Assembly (NCBI GenBank): GCA_013368375.1
Contig: JAACJP010000007.1
Coordinates: forward strand, 1,054,001 to 1,118,000
DNA length: 64,000 nucleotides
Source: Tricholomella constricta
Lineage: Eukaryota > Basidiomycota > Agaricomycetes > Agaricales > Lyophyllaceae
Reading direction: 5' to 3'
Positions 22,534-37,104 of this stretch are shown in pieces; the first letter of the stretch is position 1; every line of letters starts with the position of its first letter. Below the pieces are notes generated by a model, which worked only from the letters and a program-made list of their open reading frames with translations, did not search any database and had not been told where the DNA came from. Both the position numbers and the translations under genes were made by a program.

Positions 22534-25441
22534 ATGACTACTGAAGGCTCTGTATCTACCGATATCCCAGCTGAACCACTACCCATCCGTCGGCTGCAGG
22601 AATCTCTCATTAACCGAATTGCTGCCGGAGAAGTGCGTGTTTTCACTCTGGCAATGGAAGCGTCATATAAACAGACAAAAAGATTATACACCGCCCAGCG
22701 TCTGCGCTCAAAGAACTAATAGAGAACAGCCTCGATGCAGGCGCAACGTCAATACGCGTCACGATTAAGGATGGGGGGATGAAGCTTTTGCAGATACAAG
22801 ACAATGGCTGTGGGATACGAGTAATGTTGAAGACCCTTGACCTGGCAATATAAGCTTACTGACATAATTATTTGATAACAGAAAATTGACTTGCAGATCT
22901 TAGCAGAGCGGTTTACAACATCCAAGCTTTCTACATTCTCGGATATATCTCATATCAAGACGTATGGTTTTCGCGGGGAGGCATTGGCTTCTATATCGCA
23001 CGTTGCCCATCTGTCTGTTGTGACGAAGACGAAGTCAGATTCCTGTGCTTGGAAGTAAGGTCTTAGCACCGACCCAAAGACCTTTCGGCTGACGAGTTTG
23101 TGAATGCAGAGCCTGTTATTCGGATGGCGTTCTTGTAGCACCTAAACCAGGGCAGAATGTAGATCCGAAACCATGTGCTGGTAATGACGGAACCACAATC
23201 ACTGCACGTTCTTTTTACACTACCTTACCTTTGGGCCTTGCCAACGAAGCAACTCATTCATATAGATTGAAGATCTGTTCTACAACACACCGACGCGACT
23301 ATCTGCCCTCCGGAGTACATCCGAAGAGTATTCGCGCATTCTTGATGTTCTGACCAAGTACGCAATACACAACTCCAACGTCGCCTTCGTGTGCAAGAAG
23401 GTTTGTGTCCGTTTGTTCTCATGCTCAACTTGGCTGAATATCCACTCTAGGCCGGTTCACCTTCACCCGACCTTTCGAGCCCATCCGGATCGGAAACTTC
23501 TAATACAATCCGACTACTATATGGCCACTCTGTGGCAAAGGAGTTGGTTTCGGTCAGTGTATCCTCTAGAGATCGCGAACGGTCGGACGAGGAAGGAGAC
23601 ATCGAAGAGGATGAACCCGACGATGGCCCGGAATCCTGGCACGCGAAGGCTCATATCACAAACGCGAACTATCAAGCTAAAAAGATGGTCTTTCTACTAT
23701 TCATCAACCGTAAGAAGGTCTACGACCGTCCTCACTTTTCATCTGACGTTCCTTTCAAAAGACCGTTTGGTGGAATCGTCCCGTATGAAACGTGCCTTTG
23801 AAGCAGTTTATAACGGAATTTTGCCTAAGGGGACTTCTCCGTTCATTTACCTGAGGTTAGCCCTTTTTTTTCGTAACGCAGCCAACGCGTGTAATAATCT
23901 CTTTTTAGTCTTGAGATAGATCCCAGATCTGTCGATGTCAATGTTCATCCGACGAAGCGAGAGGTTCACTTTTTGAATGAGGAGGCAATTATAGAGAAAA
24001 TTTCAGACGCGTTTCAAGAGGCGCTCACGGTACAGAATCATTCGCGAACGTTTGAGTATCAGGTGAGATGTGTTATCGTCGTGGGTTGACTTGATACTAA
24101 CTTCCTTCACACAGACATTGTTGACAGGAGGAATTGCCAATTCCGAAAATGAGCCTTCTAAGAAGCGAAAGGGAAAAGAACGCGACCTCAGCGACAATGA
24201 AGAAGAAGAGTCTTCGTCAACCATCTCGAAAGGTTTGTGCTTTTTGACGGCTTCGACACATGGACCTTGACTGTTGTCTCCAGGCGAACTTAAGAAGAAG
24301 AAAACGTTATCTCAACACAAAGTCCGAACATCGCTGGAAGACCGGACGCTTGATTCCATGTTCCCTGTCACTAATCCCGCGCAACTGAGCAAATCCTCTA
24401 GTCAAGGGGAAAAGGAAGATGCCTCACTGGGAACGTTGAAATCCCGCGACGTCAAGGAATCAGAATGCTATCTGACGTCCGTGGTGAATTTGCGGCAGAA
24501 AATTGCCAGAGGAAAACACAGACGTAAGCAGGAAAATAATCGAACGAACCCGTCACCTATGCATCTACTCTTTTTATTCAGACCTTACCGAGATACTCGA
24601 GAAACATACTTTCGTTGGTATTGTGGATCTTCCAAGGTCGCTCTCTTTGATTCAATACTCCACCAATCTCTACCTGGTAAATCACGGCTCCCTAGCGTAC
24701 GTCACGCCGGGTTTCCTGCTGTACGATACTCACCGCTATTGTCATAACACAGCGAAGAGTTATTCTACCAATTGGGACTTCGCCAGTTTGGTGACTTCAG
24801 CCGCCTGAAGCTTGACCCATCCCCTCCACTCCGGACCTTAATAAACATCGCGGTGAACGCTGAGGAATCAACAAAAACCAGCACGTTGAGCAAACCACAA
24901 ATTGTAGAGGTAAGTGAAATTAGCCAGGAATCAGCACACGGGAATTTACTGCAGCAGCGTATCGTCAATATTCTTATGATCCGCCGAGAAATGCTTGCCG
25001 AATATTTTTCGCTGTGCATCTCGGAAGCGGGTCTCGTGGAAAGCCTCCCTTTGTTACTGCGAGACTACACGCCAAATCTCAATAATTTGCCTAGTTTCCT
25101 CATGCGACTTGGCCCTCAGGCGAGCTCCCTCCGTTACAAAGTCGGCGATAAACTTTAATCGTCTTTTCCAGGTTGATTGGACATCGGAATCAGAATGCTT
25201 TGACAGTTTTCTCCGAGAGCTAGCCTATTTCTACACACCAGGGGCATCCGTGATACCTGCTTCCTCCCTCTCCGACTCCGACGAAGAAAAGGCCCATGAA
25301 AAAGCCGAGAGGTGGCAGATCCAACATGTTCTATTTCCTGCGTTGCGACGTTATCTCGCGGCCCCAAAGTCTTTGTTGGACCGTGATGTTGTCCAGGCAG
25401 CGAGTCTTCCCGATCTTTACAAAGTCTTCGAGAGGTGCTAG
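22534..25441 (+). CDS. MLH1: DNA mismatch repair protein MLH1
   Basis: The MutL-homologue ATPase motifs are all seen across several exons: [27 protein letters not shown] (motif I), IQDNGCGI (motif II), [21 protein letters not shown] (motif III), and the later INHRLVESS and [15 protein letters not shown]. The middle is a charged linker. The C-terminal domain carries FVGIVD, LINYST-like and [15 protein letters not shown], and the chain ends FERC, the conserved end of eukaryotic MLH1. It forms MutL-alpha and related dimers in nuclear mismatch repair and meiosis. The last intron (25120-25171) appears to begin with GC instead of GT: splicing CAG|GCGAGC..CCAG|GTTGATTGG restores RLGPQVDW. The first exon is 22534-22632. 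Confidence 0.95.
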
Positions 25442-25614
25442 CCAGTGTTGTGGACTACTTGATTAAGCTATAGTTGGTTTTACAGATGTCAGTATGTACG
25501 GAGAGCGTATGTGCGAGTGTTGCCTATGTGCGAGTCTTTACAGTATGTGTATATATGTACGTCTAATCGAAAACAATGCGAGTCGAATGAGGATAGAATG
25601 GTCAACAGAAAAAG

Positions 25615-28600
25615 CTAATGAAATTTAAATCCATTGGGGGCGCTGCGGTACGCAGAGGGAGAATCGAAAATAAATGCATCAAACTCGGAGTCGCTATCGG
25701 AGGAATCATCAGATTCATCTGAACCGTCACTCATCCCCCCAATTCTGAAGACGTCGAGGAAGGGAGTCTGTGGGGTGTCCGAAATAGCATCGTAGCCGGT
25801 GGATTTAGCGAGGATGGCAGCGATACTCGCCTCCAGTCGCCGATTAGGTGCCGGCAAAGGAGTGGAAGTTCTCGACGGCTCATCGTCCTGGAAGAAGCTC
25901 GTAAGCTCATGGAGATCTTTCACTAACCCGCCTAGATCATCTTCGACAGGTTCCAACGACGCCAATGCTTCCACCTCTGGCTCAAAGTCAATGCGGGAAG
26001 GCCGTGAGGCCATGGAGCATGTGTCAAAGACGGCCATGAGATTTGTGCGGCAGGTTTCCCGAAGTTGATCTGCTTGGGCAATGCACCATCCAGATTCCTC
26101 TGGGATGCCGAAAACCGTGGCGACAGAGTCTGGGTCCTTGTCGACGGGGCGAGTGCGTGTGTGCATGCTCATGCGGAGGACGTGCTTGGCTGCGAGGCCG
26201 CCGGACATTGTCATCGGTTCCTCTAAGACATCGAGAGCATTGGGTGCGAGGTCGGTCTCCAGAAGACGGAGTAAAGGCATTAGAAGTTCTGAGCCCGATA
26301 CCTCGAACGGGTTTCTCGTCTCCCGTTGCTGGAACAGGATTTTGAGGATCTGCATTGCCTGAATTTGTAACCAACGCTCGCGATTTAGAACGAGGCCGAG
26401 AAGGAGAGTGACGATCTCTCCCCAGTGATCTGCACCGTAGTGTTCTCGCAGGCTCGCAACCGATTGTCGAAGGAAGTCGTCCCGTGTTCGGAAATGGCTT
26501 TTGGCAAAGGACGTCATGATCTTTTGGATACTCTGCCTTCCTTCAGCGACGGCAAGGACGCTGATGTTTTCAGCAAACTCCTTGAGCGCGTTGTCTGGTT
26601 TGTCAGCCATTGCGTGGAGGCACCATGGCAGCGAGAGGGTAAACAGATCGCGTACACGACCACCAGAAGGATCGATGAGACGATCATCCTGGACCGTGGA
26701 GAGAGTTTGCAAAACTTTGAAGGTCTTGGCCGCAGTATTCGACGACCGGAGTCCTTTCAATAGCGCAGGCTGCAGCGACGCGGAACCTTGCCATTCCGAG
26801 GGTCGCCTGGATAACAAGAGTTTCACAGTGTCCTGGTCGTCCAGATCGATCTTCGTGAGCAATGATTCCACGAGGACGAGGACCTGCAAGAACTCTTCCT
26901 GAATCGTCGTGGATAGAGAGGCGCAAGTGCACCAAAAAATTTGAGGGAGCAAGGTCCAATCAATATCCCCAACCGTGGTCAGAGCAGTGAGGGTTTGTAA
27001 GATCTCGGAAGTGAAAGACTGGAGATTCTCATCCGCCGCAGAAATGGTGTTGGATAGACGTCCAAGAAGCACCGCCAAATCTCGTTTACCCACTCGCGGC
27101 ATCAGAGCCCTGTGGATCTGCAAAGACCTGAAAGCAGTCCCTCGAATAGAGCACGTCGTCCCCCAGTTCAAAGCCAGAGATCCCCACTGGTCTACCACAC
27201 TTGCATGTAGAGGTTTTAGGTGTTCGAGAACGCGAGATGATAAAGATTTCATCTTCGGTTCAGATTCTGCACTTGGCTCATCTTCTTTCCAATACAAGCT
27301 CTCAGCCTCTTGTTCCAGGTGGTCGATGGCATCTTTGATGGCCATACGACCAGGATTGGCGGAACGTTCAACGAGCTCGTCATATCCTGGTGCCCATGCT
27401 CGGAGCCATTGGAATAGCATTCGTTGAGCTCGTTGTCGGACGAAAGGGGTCCGGTGGTCGAAGTGAGTGAAAAGTGCATGAAGCAACGTCGGTAATTCGT
27501 CTGTTAGCTCCCAGCAACGTTGGAGGGCGACGTCAGTCAAAAAGAGCCAGGCAAACTGTGCTGACCCCAACGATAATCGAGGTTCTTCCGCAAACAGCGC
27601 ATCGAGGTCCTCCCACAGTTCCATGTCGCGGGCATCCGGGAAAGCCAATTTATGCTCTATAGTTGGCAGCATTCGAGCGGGCTCGATGACCGAGCACAGC
27701 TCCTCAAAGATCTGTCGGTTGATGGATGTTTGGCACAGACATGCCACGATGTTGGCAGCACATTCGACGTATATTGTACTGCCCACTTTGTGAGAGTGCT
27801 CCAGCAAGAATCTGATGGTGGCATGTCCGTTGGCAGGATGTGCGGACTCGACCAACTTCGACCAGATCACGAGGATTTGTTCCGAGTGGCTTTGTCCATA
27901 ACGCAGTGTCAGAGATACCAGGTGGTAGAGTGCAGATAGAGCACCAGGTGACCATCCAGATCTATCTTCTGGCATAAGCTCGATGTTTGGAATCCAAAAC
28001 TCCAAGCTTTGTAGGACCAGGATCGTGATGTTAGTACTGGATGCAATGTCGGGCAGTTGAGGAAGCCACGTTGCGAACTGGGCGAGGATATTGATTGCCT
28101 GATGTGGATGCTCTCCCGCGAGTGAATCGGAGATCATACGATGGGCATGGACATATGTGCCTGATGCACAGCTACCCACGGTTGCTTCGAAGTTCGAAAG
28201 CGCGAGTAATCCTGCTGATTGCTGATGGATAGCTTCTAGCATGTTGAACGCGTGGCGACGCGTTGCAAGCAGGGGGTGGCGCAGATTCGACAATCCCAAA
28301 CATACGATCTGGGCGAATGCGAAGCCGTGATTGGGGGTATTGCATACGATATCGGATATGATCTCAAAGAAGCGACCATTACAGGTGTCCATCTGGCCTG
28401 TCAAAACGACTGCTCGCCTGAGAGACTCCTCCAGAAGTTCCTTATCCGTTGCATTGTAGGAGAGGATTGATCTGAGGGCTTTCCTGAAGCTTCTGTTGAT
28501 ATCTGTTGTGCAAGAGAGTGGATAGATTGCACTTACTTTCCCCGTGTTTGAGTGGGCAGATAGGACGAAGAAAGGATGCCACTTAATCGTTCCAAAACAG

Positions 28601-31600
28601 CAGAGGGGGTAAGGGGCTTCGTGTATTCGAGAGGTGCACGTTCAGTGGGTGAATTCGACGACATATCCGGAGGAAAAAATGCTTTTTGCTGATTGGTAAA
28701 GTATCATTTAGCGATGTGAACATAGATGACGAAGAAGGAACGTACACAAAGTGAGGCAAGCGCGCCAACGGCCGCTTGTGACAACATCGTCGTTTCATTC
28801 CTAAATCGTTCCATAGCTGCGGTAGATTCCGTTTGCGGGACAGATGAAGCCGCTGCCCTTTGCATCAAGATCAGGCGCTGCTTGATTCCTTCGGCTTGTG
28901 GACCAAGTTGGCACCATTCTTCGCACAGACGGTACAACGTCAGATGCATGTTAGATGGAATGAAGCGATCAGAGTCCTTCAGCGTGGCTAAGCCATCGAA
29001 AAGGCGCTCGACCGTGCCGCAGAAATAACGGCGTAGCCGCTGAAGGGTGAAGTTATCGCGCATCTCAGGCGCAGTGAGGAACGACTGGGTGTTGCGAACA
29101 AATTTGAGGACATTCGCGAGGGCTGCCTGTCGCCCTGCCGACCGTTGAAGTTGAAGGAAATGGGCAGTGAGATAGTAGATTCGAGCCACAGCCGAATGGA
29201 GGCGTTCCTGCCGGCGATTGCGTTCCGTAAGAAGTGACGAGCTGGGTTTGGATCTGGCATCGTCGTGAAACTGCCGACTAGCAAGGATGCCAGAGCTCTG
29301 CTCGGCAACTGATGTGGTTCCTGATTTGGCTCTCGGGTCATCGTAGAACTGACGACCGGCAAGAAGGCTAAGGTCTTCAAGGAGTTGGGGGTAGGCGCTG
29401 GAGGGAAATATACTGATACAGACGACAGCTGCGTCACGGAATCGCGTGTATTCCGAATCCAAGAACGGAGTGAGATACCTGAATAATCCGCGGGTGGTTG
29501 ACAGCCTCTCGCGTTCGAAGCTTGCATCAGAAGGTGCCCGCGTATGCTCTCTTCCCAGTTGTGTCAACACTGGGCGGTGCGTCTCCGACAGCGTCGCAGT
29601 GCAGCAAAGAACCTTTACCCATATTCGCCACTGGTCGACAAGAGGCTTGTTGGCTTGCAGGTCACCTTTCTCCACCAAGGGCGTACGGTTCGACAGGCCG
29701 GCAGGAATTCTGGTGCTCAAACCGGCGAGGAGCGAAATGGTGGGATGGTATCGAGATACGGCAGCCATCACGCTATCCCTGAAAGGCCCCAATATCGCTC
29801 CAAGGTCCATGCAAACTTTTAAGAACGCGGGATACACGAAGTGCCAAAGTTTGCGGTCGCGCTCGTTCGCACTGTCTGCGATGCGCAGAGGGATGTCGAT
29901 GCGTTTTGATTCCCGCCATTGCTCCAAACGTAGGAGTTCTGGGCCATCGAGTAGCTCATCGTATCCATGGAGGTAGGTCTTTTCGATCCCCTTTCCATGA
30001 AGATAATCCACGAGATGCATGTGTATTCCCGGATCCTGAGAAGGCGCAAAATGCTCAGCCAGGAGCCCCAAGATGCGGATCACCTTGACGCCGGCTGCAT
30101 GAATCAACCGTTTTTCATGTGTGAGCAGGAACGCGGCCGCTCCTTCAATCTCCGTGCACCTCGCCATGATTGACTGTCGCTCATTTTCCTGTATGGTGTC
30201 CATCTGTTGCTGCAGGAGACCCCGTATCCAGCCATCCACCATTCCGACCCAAAGGCCAAGGATCTGTGAGGATTCCACCAAGAACCGCACCCCTGTGCTC
30301 TCCTTGGATATACGAGAAGGGCTGAACAAGAACTTCGTAAATCTTGACAGGACTGTCAATGCATGCGCGCGGTCCGCCATGAATCGCTTCAACGCAGAAC
30401 ATGACACATCTGCCAAAGTCGGATCGACATGGACGACGCCTCTCAGGAGCATATCAAGCGCATCCTCCAATGGAATAGTGGGATGCAGACAGCGAGGCCA
30501 GGACTGGAAGCACGTCTGAAGCATGTGGACGTGCGGTAAAAGGGTATTGGGGTACGCGACTACGTGGTTGTCTGCATGGCGCCGAACTGCAAAATTGTGA
30601 GCTTCCTCATAAGCGACATTGAGGCGGGCATAGGACCACTGGTCGTCGAAGACGGACATGTTGCCGACGAGATTGAAGCAATGCGTAGTGATTATAGCGA
30701 GCGTTCTTCCACAGCGATCGGAGAAGTCCTTCATGCCAGGCTTGGACAGCAGTGACGCAGGTACAAATTCGGCCGATGTCGGGTAATCGTTCCATGAAGG
30801 TACGTTCGAGAAATCGTTGTTGGAAGGCCAGGCAGGTGTAGGAGAGTCTTTTTCGATGGAATGGAGAGAAAGAAGGATGGCCTGAACAGCTACAGATATT
30901 CTTTCAGGCGCAAGAACGCTCCCAATATTCCCCGATTGCTGGAGTGACGCAATAGAAGATTCTTGGAGAAGATCTAAGCATAACTCTCTGCCAAACTCGA
31001 CATGTCGAGAAAGAATGAAGTGGACAGTGTAGATGAAGGGCTCAAGGCGATCCTCGGCCGGAACAATAGTCAGACGGTTCGCCGGAAAGAAGTGTTTCAT
31101 CAGTGAGTCGAGCTTTGAAGTCGTCGTTGATGCTGATTCTTGACAACGATAAAGGTACGCCCAGATCAATCGCATAATTCCATTCATGATGGTCATTCTC
31201 AACGGTTTCTCCTGTTCCCAAAGATCAGGCGAAGTTAAAAAATGGAAGAAGTTTTCGTACCTTCAATTTTGAGCATGCAGCTTCAAAACATGATACCCAA
31301 TGCTTTAAGAAGTAGCTCTGAGGAGCGACACACATACTCGTGATGGCCAAAGGAAACGCGACGGGCCAGTAGCGCGGTTTGGACATCATCTCTCGAGCCT
31401 TAGGGTAGATGATTTCTATTGCCTTTGCCCACTGAGGATTGTTCGTCTCAGCTTGTGCAGTCTGTTGGTGGGCGATGGGTAAGCAAAAAAGCACTGAACT
31501 CCTGTGTATTGTGGCATACCTTGCCAATGGGATGCAGGATATGAGTCAGAGTCTCTGCAAAAGCGGTCTTCAACCGAAGGCCATGAGCATGCCCAAACGA

Positions 31601-33290
31601 TTTAGACAGCGACTCCAAGAATTCTGCACCTTCCTCGAACGACTCAGGTGGCCATACCTGGATTAGACGTATTTGGCACAAATTTTATCGCCAGGACTTC
31701 AGTGCGCACCTTGATTTGAATGTGTCTCAAGCCTCGAACGAGATTCTCGTACTTCATATCAAGATCTTTTGGTACCTGTCCTTGAGCAACAGGACCTAAC
31801 TCCGCCAAAAACCGATCCGTGACGCTCATAAAGCTATGTAAAGTCAGTAAAATGCATTTTTCGTGGGTTCTACACTATGACCCACCGAACATTCGCTATG
31901 TGCCCCAGCAGCGTCGCATATAAATCGGCATTTGTGCGATGATTCGCTGATTGGGTCAAAAGTTTCAAGTCCGGCTTCCGAAATTGTTCGAATGTCGTTT
32001 CCTCTATAGTGTATCCCATGGCATCGCCAAGGGCGTCCTTCGAAATTGACTGCATCACCGCAATAAGCGCTCTACACATGATGTAGATGGCGACCAAGGA
32101 TTTGCGTTCGTAAAGAAGGGCTGGAATGTCATTCTGACGGATCGAACGCACAGTCGTCGGCGATTGTGATGTGTGGAAGCGCATAATGTCGGATCCGATG
32201 TTCTCATGCTGGCTTCGTCTCCACCGCATAATAGAATCCAACACAGGCTTCGCATGCCGCTGTGCTATTTTCCCAAGCGACTGGAGGGTTTCGTCAAATT
32301 TGGGATCAACACCAGTTCCTATGAGATCGGTCAGAAGGCAAGGTTCCTGGTCCTGAGCACCAGTCAATTTTACATCTTTATTCTGATAAGCGAACCTGCG
32401 CACCAGACCCTGCCGCAGGAAGATTTCAATCTTGGTTTCCGCGGAAGTCGCGAACCTCATAAATACAGCATGAAGAGCATAATCGGAGGGCGTTTTGGGA
32501 TCCATGACAATCTTGTCTTCCTCAAAGTCTGTGGGTGGGGTCTCGCTGCGATTCACCTGCCCAAACGCGTTCGGTACACGAGGAACGGGTGGTGGTGATG
32601 ACGAGTATCCATGACCATAGTCACTTCCACCGTCTGACGCGTGGAATATTGAGCCAGTCTGAGAGTGATGCGACTTTACCGGTGTATGATGCTTGGACCC
32701 CCGCGTCCCGCGAACGTTCGAACCTGGGGTAGGCGGACGGTGGGAGGGAGGGCTTGCAGTGTTCAGCGGCCCGCGTGAGATGTTCGGGGACTGGTTCAGC
32801 GACGATGTCGAGCGATTGAACGGGTTTTTCAGCACCGGATACGGGTGGTGATCAAGCGATGGTACAGGAGGAGGGTCATTATTCTTTCCGCTCTTGAATG
32901 CATTACGAATAGATGCGAATGAAGGCTTCTTCGAAAAGGCGCTAGCGCTTGTCGTTGCAATTGAGGACTGGGAAGAGTGAAAAGCCTTGCTCGTGTACCG
33001 CGTAGTTTCAGAATGTGTAGAGTCTTCAGACGCCACGGAATCGACTCGAGAATGTGATGGAAAGAAGCTGCGTTCTCCCCGGTCCGCGAGGGGTGTTGCT
33101 AGGGTCGGCGAATCTTGCCCAGAACTGGAAAACCCTCCTCCAAAACCAAATGCACTCGTGGCTGAGCGTCCAAATGGTGTCGGCGCCGAGCTGAACTCGT
33201 CATCATCAAAGTCTGGCCATTGTTAGTTGAACGACTCCAACTTAGGTCGAGATACATACCAGGAATTGTGATCTGAATCCCTTCGGCCAT
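25615..33290 (-). CDS. Cell morphogenesis protein of the Mor2/Tao3 (Furry) family
   Basis: This is the largest gene in the window, read from 33290 down to 25615. A first short exon (MAEGIQITIP) joins at 33270-33210 to a Ser/Pro-rich disordered region of about 300 residues. Then comes the conserved N-terminal Furry region (SDYALHAVFMRFATSAETKIE, DLIGTGVDPKFDETLQSLGKIAQ), and after short introns two very long exons (about 31200-28720 and 28530-25615) of HEAT-like helices. The protein should exceed 2,000 residues. Mor2/Tao3 proteins are scaffolds of the RAM/MOR network that activates NDR kinases (Orb6/Cbk1) for polarised growth at the cortex. The gene is divergent from RPN1 with about 300 nt between starts. 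The N-terminal junction is a good fit, but not every small exon was resolved. Confidence 0.9.
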
Positions 33291-33589
33291 TTCGCGATTA
33301 GCCCTAATTAAGGATAAGACAATGGCCAGCCACGATACAGAAAGACCTTGAGTTGTACACTTTCCCGGAAATGTGCACAGCTAGAAAGAGCAGAAACCAG
33401 TGCACTATCCCGGAACAGTTATGGCACGTGTTGCCTAGGAACAAATATTGTTTTGCGTTGCTTGTCTGCGAAGTCTGAATTAACCACACGTCAGCAAAGA
33501 TCGAACGCCCAGAAGGAAAGTGTGGGAAGATTGAGCCAGAACGCGCGTCGCGTTGCATTTCCAGATTTCATTCAGCTCGACTTTCAGCC
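33291..33589. promoter_or_regulatory. Divergent promoter of the Mor2-like gene and RPN1
   Basis: 299 nt separate the two start codons, so the promoters must overlap. No TATA box is evident next to either start. Confidence 0.5.
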
Positions 33590-36500
33590 ATGTCAAAACC
33601 TTCCGAGTTTACGATCTCCGTTAGGTCAGAGGACCCCAAGAAGAAGGACAAACCGGAGAATGGCGAGAAGGACAAGGAGGAGGGCTCCTCAAAGTTATTG
33701 AAGGATGTCAAGGCCAAGGACTCAAAGGAGGACGAAGGCGAGGAGCTGGTGAGCAGCATTCTTCATGTTCCGTTGTGCCAAATTGAGACCATTTACAGTC
33801 CGAAGAAGATCTTCAACTCAAAAACGAGCTGGAAATGCTTGTGGAACGATTGAAAGTATGTCCTTAATGCTGGAGATCCACTCTATCTAGTCATTGATCC
33901 TCCAATTTCCAAGGAATCGAACACCGAACTTTACCGCCCTGCTCTCGAGACTCTCAGAACGCTGATTAGGACGTCAACGTCTTCGATGACATCCGTTCCT
34001 AAACCGCTCAAATTCTTACGCCCTCACTATCCCGATCTTCAAGCACTCTACGAGACTTGGCCGATATCAGAAGAGAAGGTAATGTCATCTGCGATTTCTG
34101 CGAGATGTTAGCTGATATATCGATCCATCAGAGTCTTTTCGCTGATATTCTCTCCGTTCTTGCCATGACGTACTCTGACACTCAACCGCGCGGGACGCTC
34201 AAATACCGTCTTCTTTCTGCTTCTCTCCGACCAGCCGATTCACCTCTCGCTGATCCGGGAACATGGGGTCACGAGTATGTGCGCCATTTAGCTGCGGAAC
34301 TGGGTGACGAGTACACAATCCGAGAAGAAGAGGATGTGAAGCCCGAGACACCTACACTCGGGGAAGACGGCGTTGGCGGAAAGCCCGAAGTCAAGCTTCC
34401 TGGCACGATTGAAGGTCTCCGGGCACTTGCAAGACAATGTGCGGTATTCTTGCTAGGCCACAACGCTGAACCAGATGCTGTTGACCTGTTGGAGGAGTTG
34501 GAAATCGTCGAGGATATCGCAAAATTGGTCGATGATAACACATATGGCCGAGTTTGCCAGTACATGATTCGGTTCGTTTGCTCTCCCGTTCCTCGAGATT
34601 CTTTTCTCATGTTTAACAGATGTGTCAATCTTCTTCCTCCTCCCGACGACATATCTTTCCTTCGCACAGCACACACCATCTACGTGCAACATCAGAAATT
34701 CCCTGAAGCCCTTGCACTCGCAATCCGTCTTGGCAACCCCGATCTCATTCGTGAGGACTTCAATGCACCTGGCAACCCGTGCGTGCAGCTTTTATCCCTC
34801 CGCTTCCATTATTTATATTCTGAAATAGGCTTATGAAACGCCAACTTGCTTTCCTTCTTGCACGAGCTCAAATCCCCTTGGAATGGCTGCACCCTCCCTC
34901 AGATGACAACGCAGACGCAGACGCCGATGTGGACTTCCAGGAAGAGCTCCCCGAAGACCTGTTGGAATGCCTGAGCAACAGCCGACTCAGCGCGCATTTC
35001 CGCGAATTCGGGAAGGAGCTCGGAGTTGCCGAGGCTAAGAGCCTGGAGGACGTCTACAAATCTCACTTGGAGAACACGAGTGCGCGATATAATTGACTGG
35101 AAGTGTTTTGTGCTGATTGAAGTTGCAGGACCTGGGGCCACCGCGAATGTTGATTCGGCACGCGGAAACTTGGCAGGTACTTTCGTGAACGCGTTCGTGA
35201 ATGCAGGATTTGGAAACGACAAATTGATGGTGGAAGCGGATGAGGGTAACAGCTGGATCTACAAGAATAAGGATCATGGTGCGTTGCTTACTTGACCACC
35301 TCCTTCATACTAGTCATTCATTGAAATTGATACAAGGAATGATGAGCGCCGCGGCATCACTTGGCCTCAGTTTGCTTTGGGACACGGACGTCGGCCTCAG
35401 TCACGTCGATAAATATACCTACTCTGCAGAGGAACACATCAAGGTAATTACTGAATTTCAGCGCACTGCTCAAATTAACGTATGTCCATTAGGCCGGCGC
35501 CCTCTTTGCCACCGGTATCCTCAACTCAGGCGTTCGCACGGAAGCCGATGCAGCCCTTGCACTCCTGGGTGAGTTCACGGAGAACAAATCGGTGCCCCTG
35601 AAGACGAGTGCCATCATGGGACTTGGACTCGCCTACGCTGGCTCGCATCGCGAAGACTTGCTGCCTTTCCTGCTACCACATGTCGCGGATGACACTTTGT
35701 CGATGGAAATTTCCAGCTTGGCCGCATTGGCGCTGGGATTTATCTTTGTAGGAAGTGAGAATGGCGAGGTCACGGGTACGATTCTACAGACGTTGATGGA
35801 GAAATTCGATCGTGACGACAAGTCGCTGGATGAGAAGTGGGCACGGTTTATGGCACTGGGTTTGGGCTTGCTGTACCTTGGTCTGTTGAACTTTCAGATC
35901 TCAGATACCTTACTAAAGTTGGCCTATGGCGCTCAGGTCTCCAGGATGCCTCTGACGCGACAATCGAGACACTGAAAGCCATCGACCATCCCATTTCAAA
36001 GACAGCGCAAATTATGGTGGAGGCTTGTTCATTTGCGGGCACCGGTAACGTGTTGAAGGTTCAGGCTATGCTGCACCACTGTGATGAGCACATCGATGCT
36101 TCCGGTGGAGACAAGGAGAAAGAGAAGGAGAAAGACAAAGAGAATAAGGAGGAGAACAAGGAAGCGAAAGAGGAGAAGCGCGACGATACTTTCCAGGCAT
36201 TTGCCGTCCTCGCTGTTGCCTTGATCGCCATGGGTGAAGATATCGGTGCCGAGATGTCTTTGAGGCAGTTCAATCATCTTGTGAGTGCTGCAGCAGGCTG
36301 TCAATTTACAAGCTAATTAAATTGGCTTCGATAGATGCACTATGGTGGACCCATCACCAGGAAATCAGTTCCTCTTGCCATCGGCCTTGTCAGTACCTCA
36401 AATCCCCAACTCCCTATTCTCGACACCCTCTCCAAGTACAGCCACGACAACGATCTCTCCGTCGCCCTGAATGCCATCTTCGCCATGGGTCTCGTCGGTG

Positions 36501-37104
36501 CCGGTACCAACAACGCTCGTCTCGCGCAGATGCTGCGACAGCTCGCCGGTTACTACTACAAAGAGCCCGACTGCTTGTTCATGGTGCGGATCGCGCAAGG
36601 TTTAGTGCACATGGGGAAGGGCACCATCGGGCTGAACCCTTTCTTCGCGGATCGGAGTATTATGAGCCGCCCCGCTGTCGCTGGTCTTCTAGCCACCATC
36701 ACAGCGTTCACTGACGCCAAAGCATGTGCGTCTTCCCTCTTCCTCATTCTCATTTCACTGGATGCTCATGTTTTTGACCATTAGTCGTGCTTGACAAGTA
36801 CCATTGGATGCTGTACTTCCTAGTGACGGCCATGTACCCCCGATTCCTCATCACACTCGACGAGGAACTCAACAACGTCCCCGTCACCGTCCGAGTTGGC
36901 CAGGCTGTGGATGTCGTGGGCCAGGCTGGCAAGCCCCGGACCATATCAGGCTTCCAAACACATCAGACACCGGTGCGGCTGGGCACGACGGATCGGTCGG
37001 AGCTTGCCACAGAGGAGTACATCCCCTTCGCACATGTCCTCGAAGGTTTCGTTATCCTGCAGAAAAACCCTGGGTGGGAAAAGGAGGACAAGATGGAAGT
37101 TTGA
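33590..37104 (+). CDS. RPN1: 26S proteasome regulatory subunit RPN1 (PSMD2)
   Basis: The N-terminus is Lys/Glu-rich ([20 protein letters not shown]), followed by [22 protein letters not shown], the conserved start of Rpn1, after splicing 33749-33798. The middle shows the proteasome/cyclosome repeats with alternating Gly and Ala ([56 protein letters not shown]). A charged Lys/Glu loop at about 36100-36180 is typical. The C-terminal repeats end in [20 protein letters not shown]. Rpn1 sits in the base of the 19S particle and docks ubiquitin, shuttle receptors and Ubp6. Several short introns interrupt it; the one after LGLGLLYLG (about 35879-35938) restores [10 protein letters not shown]. The gene is divergent from the Mor2-like gene. 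Confidence 0.96.
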
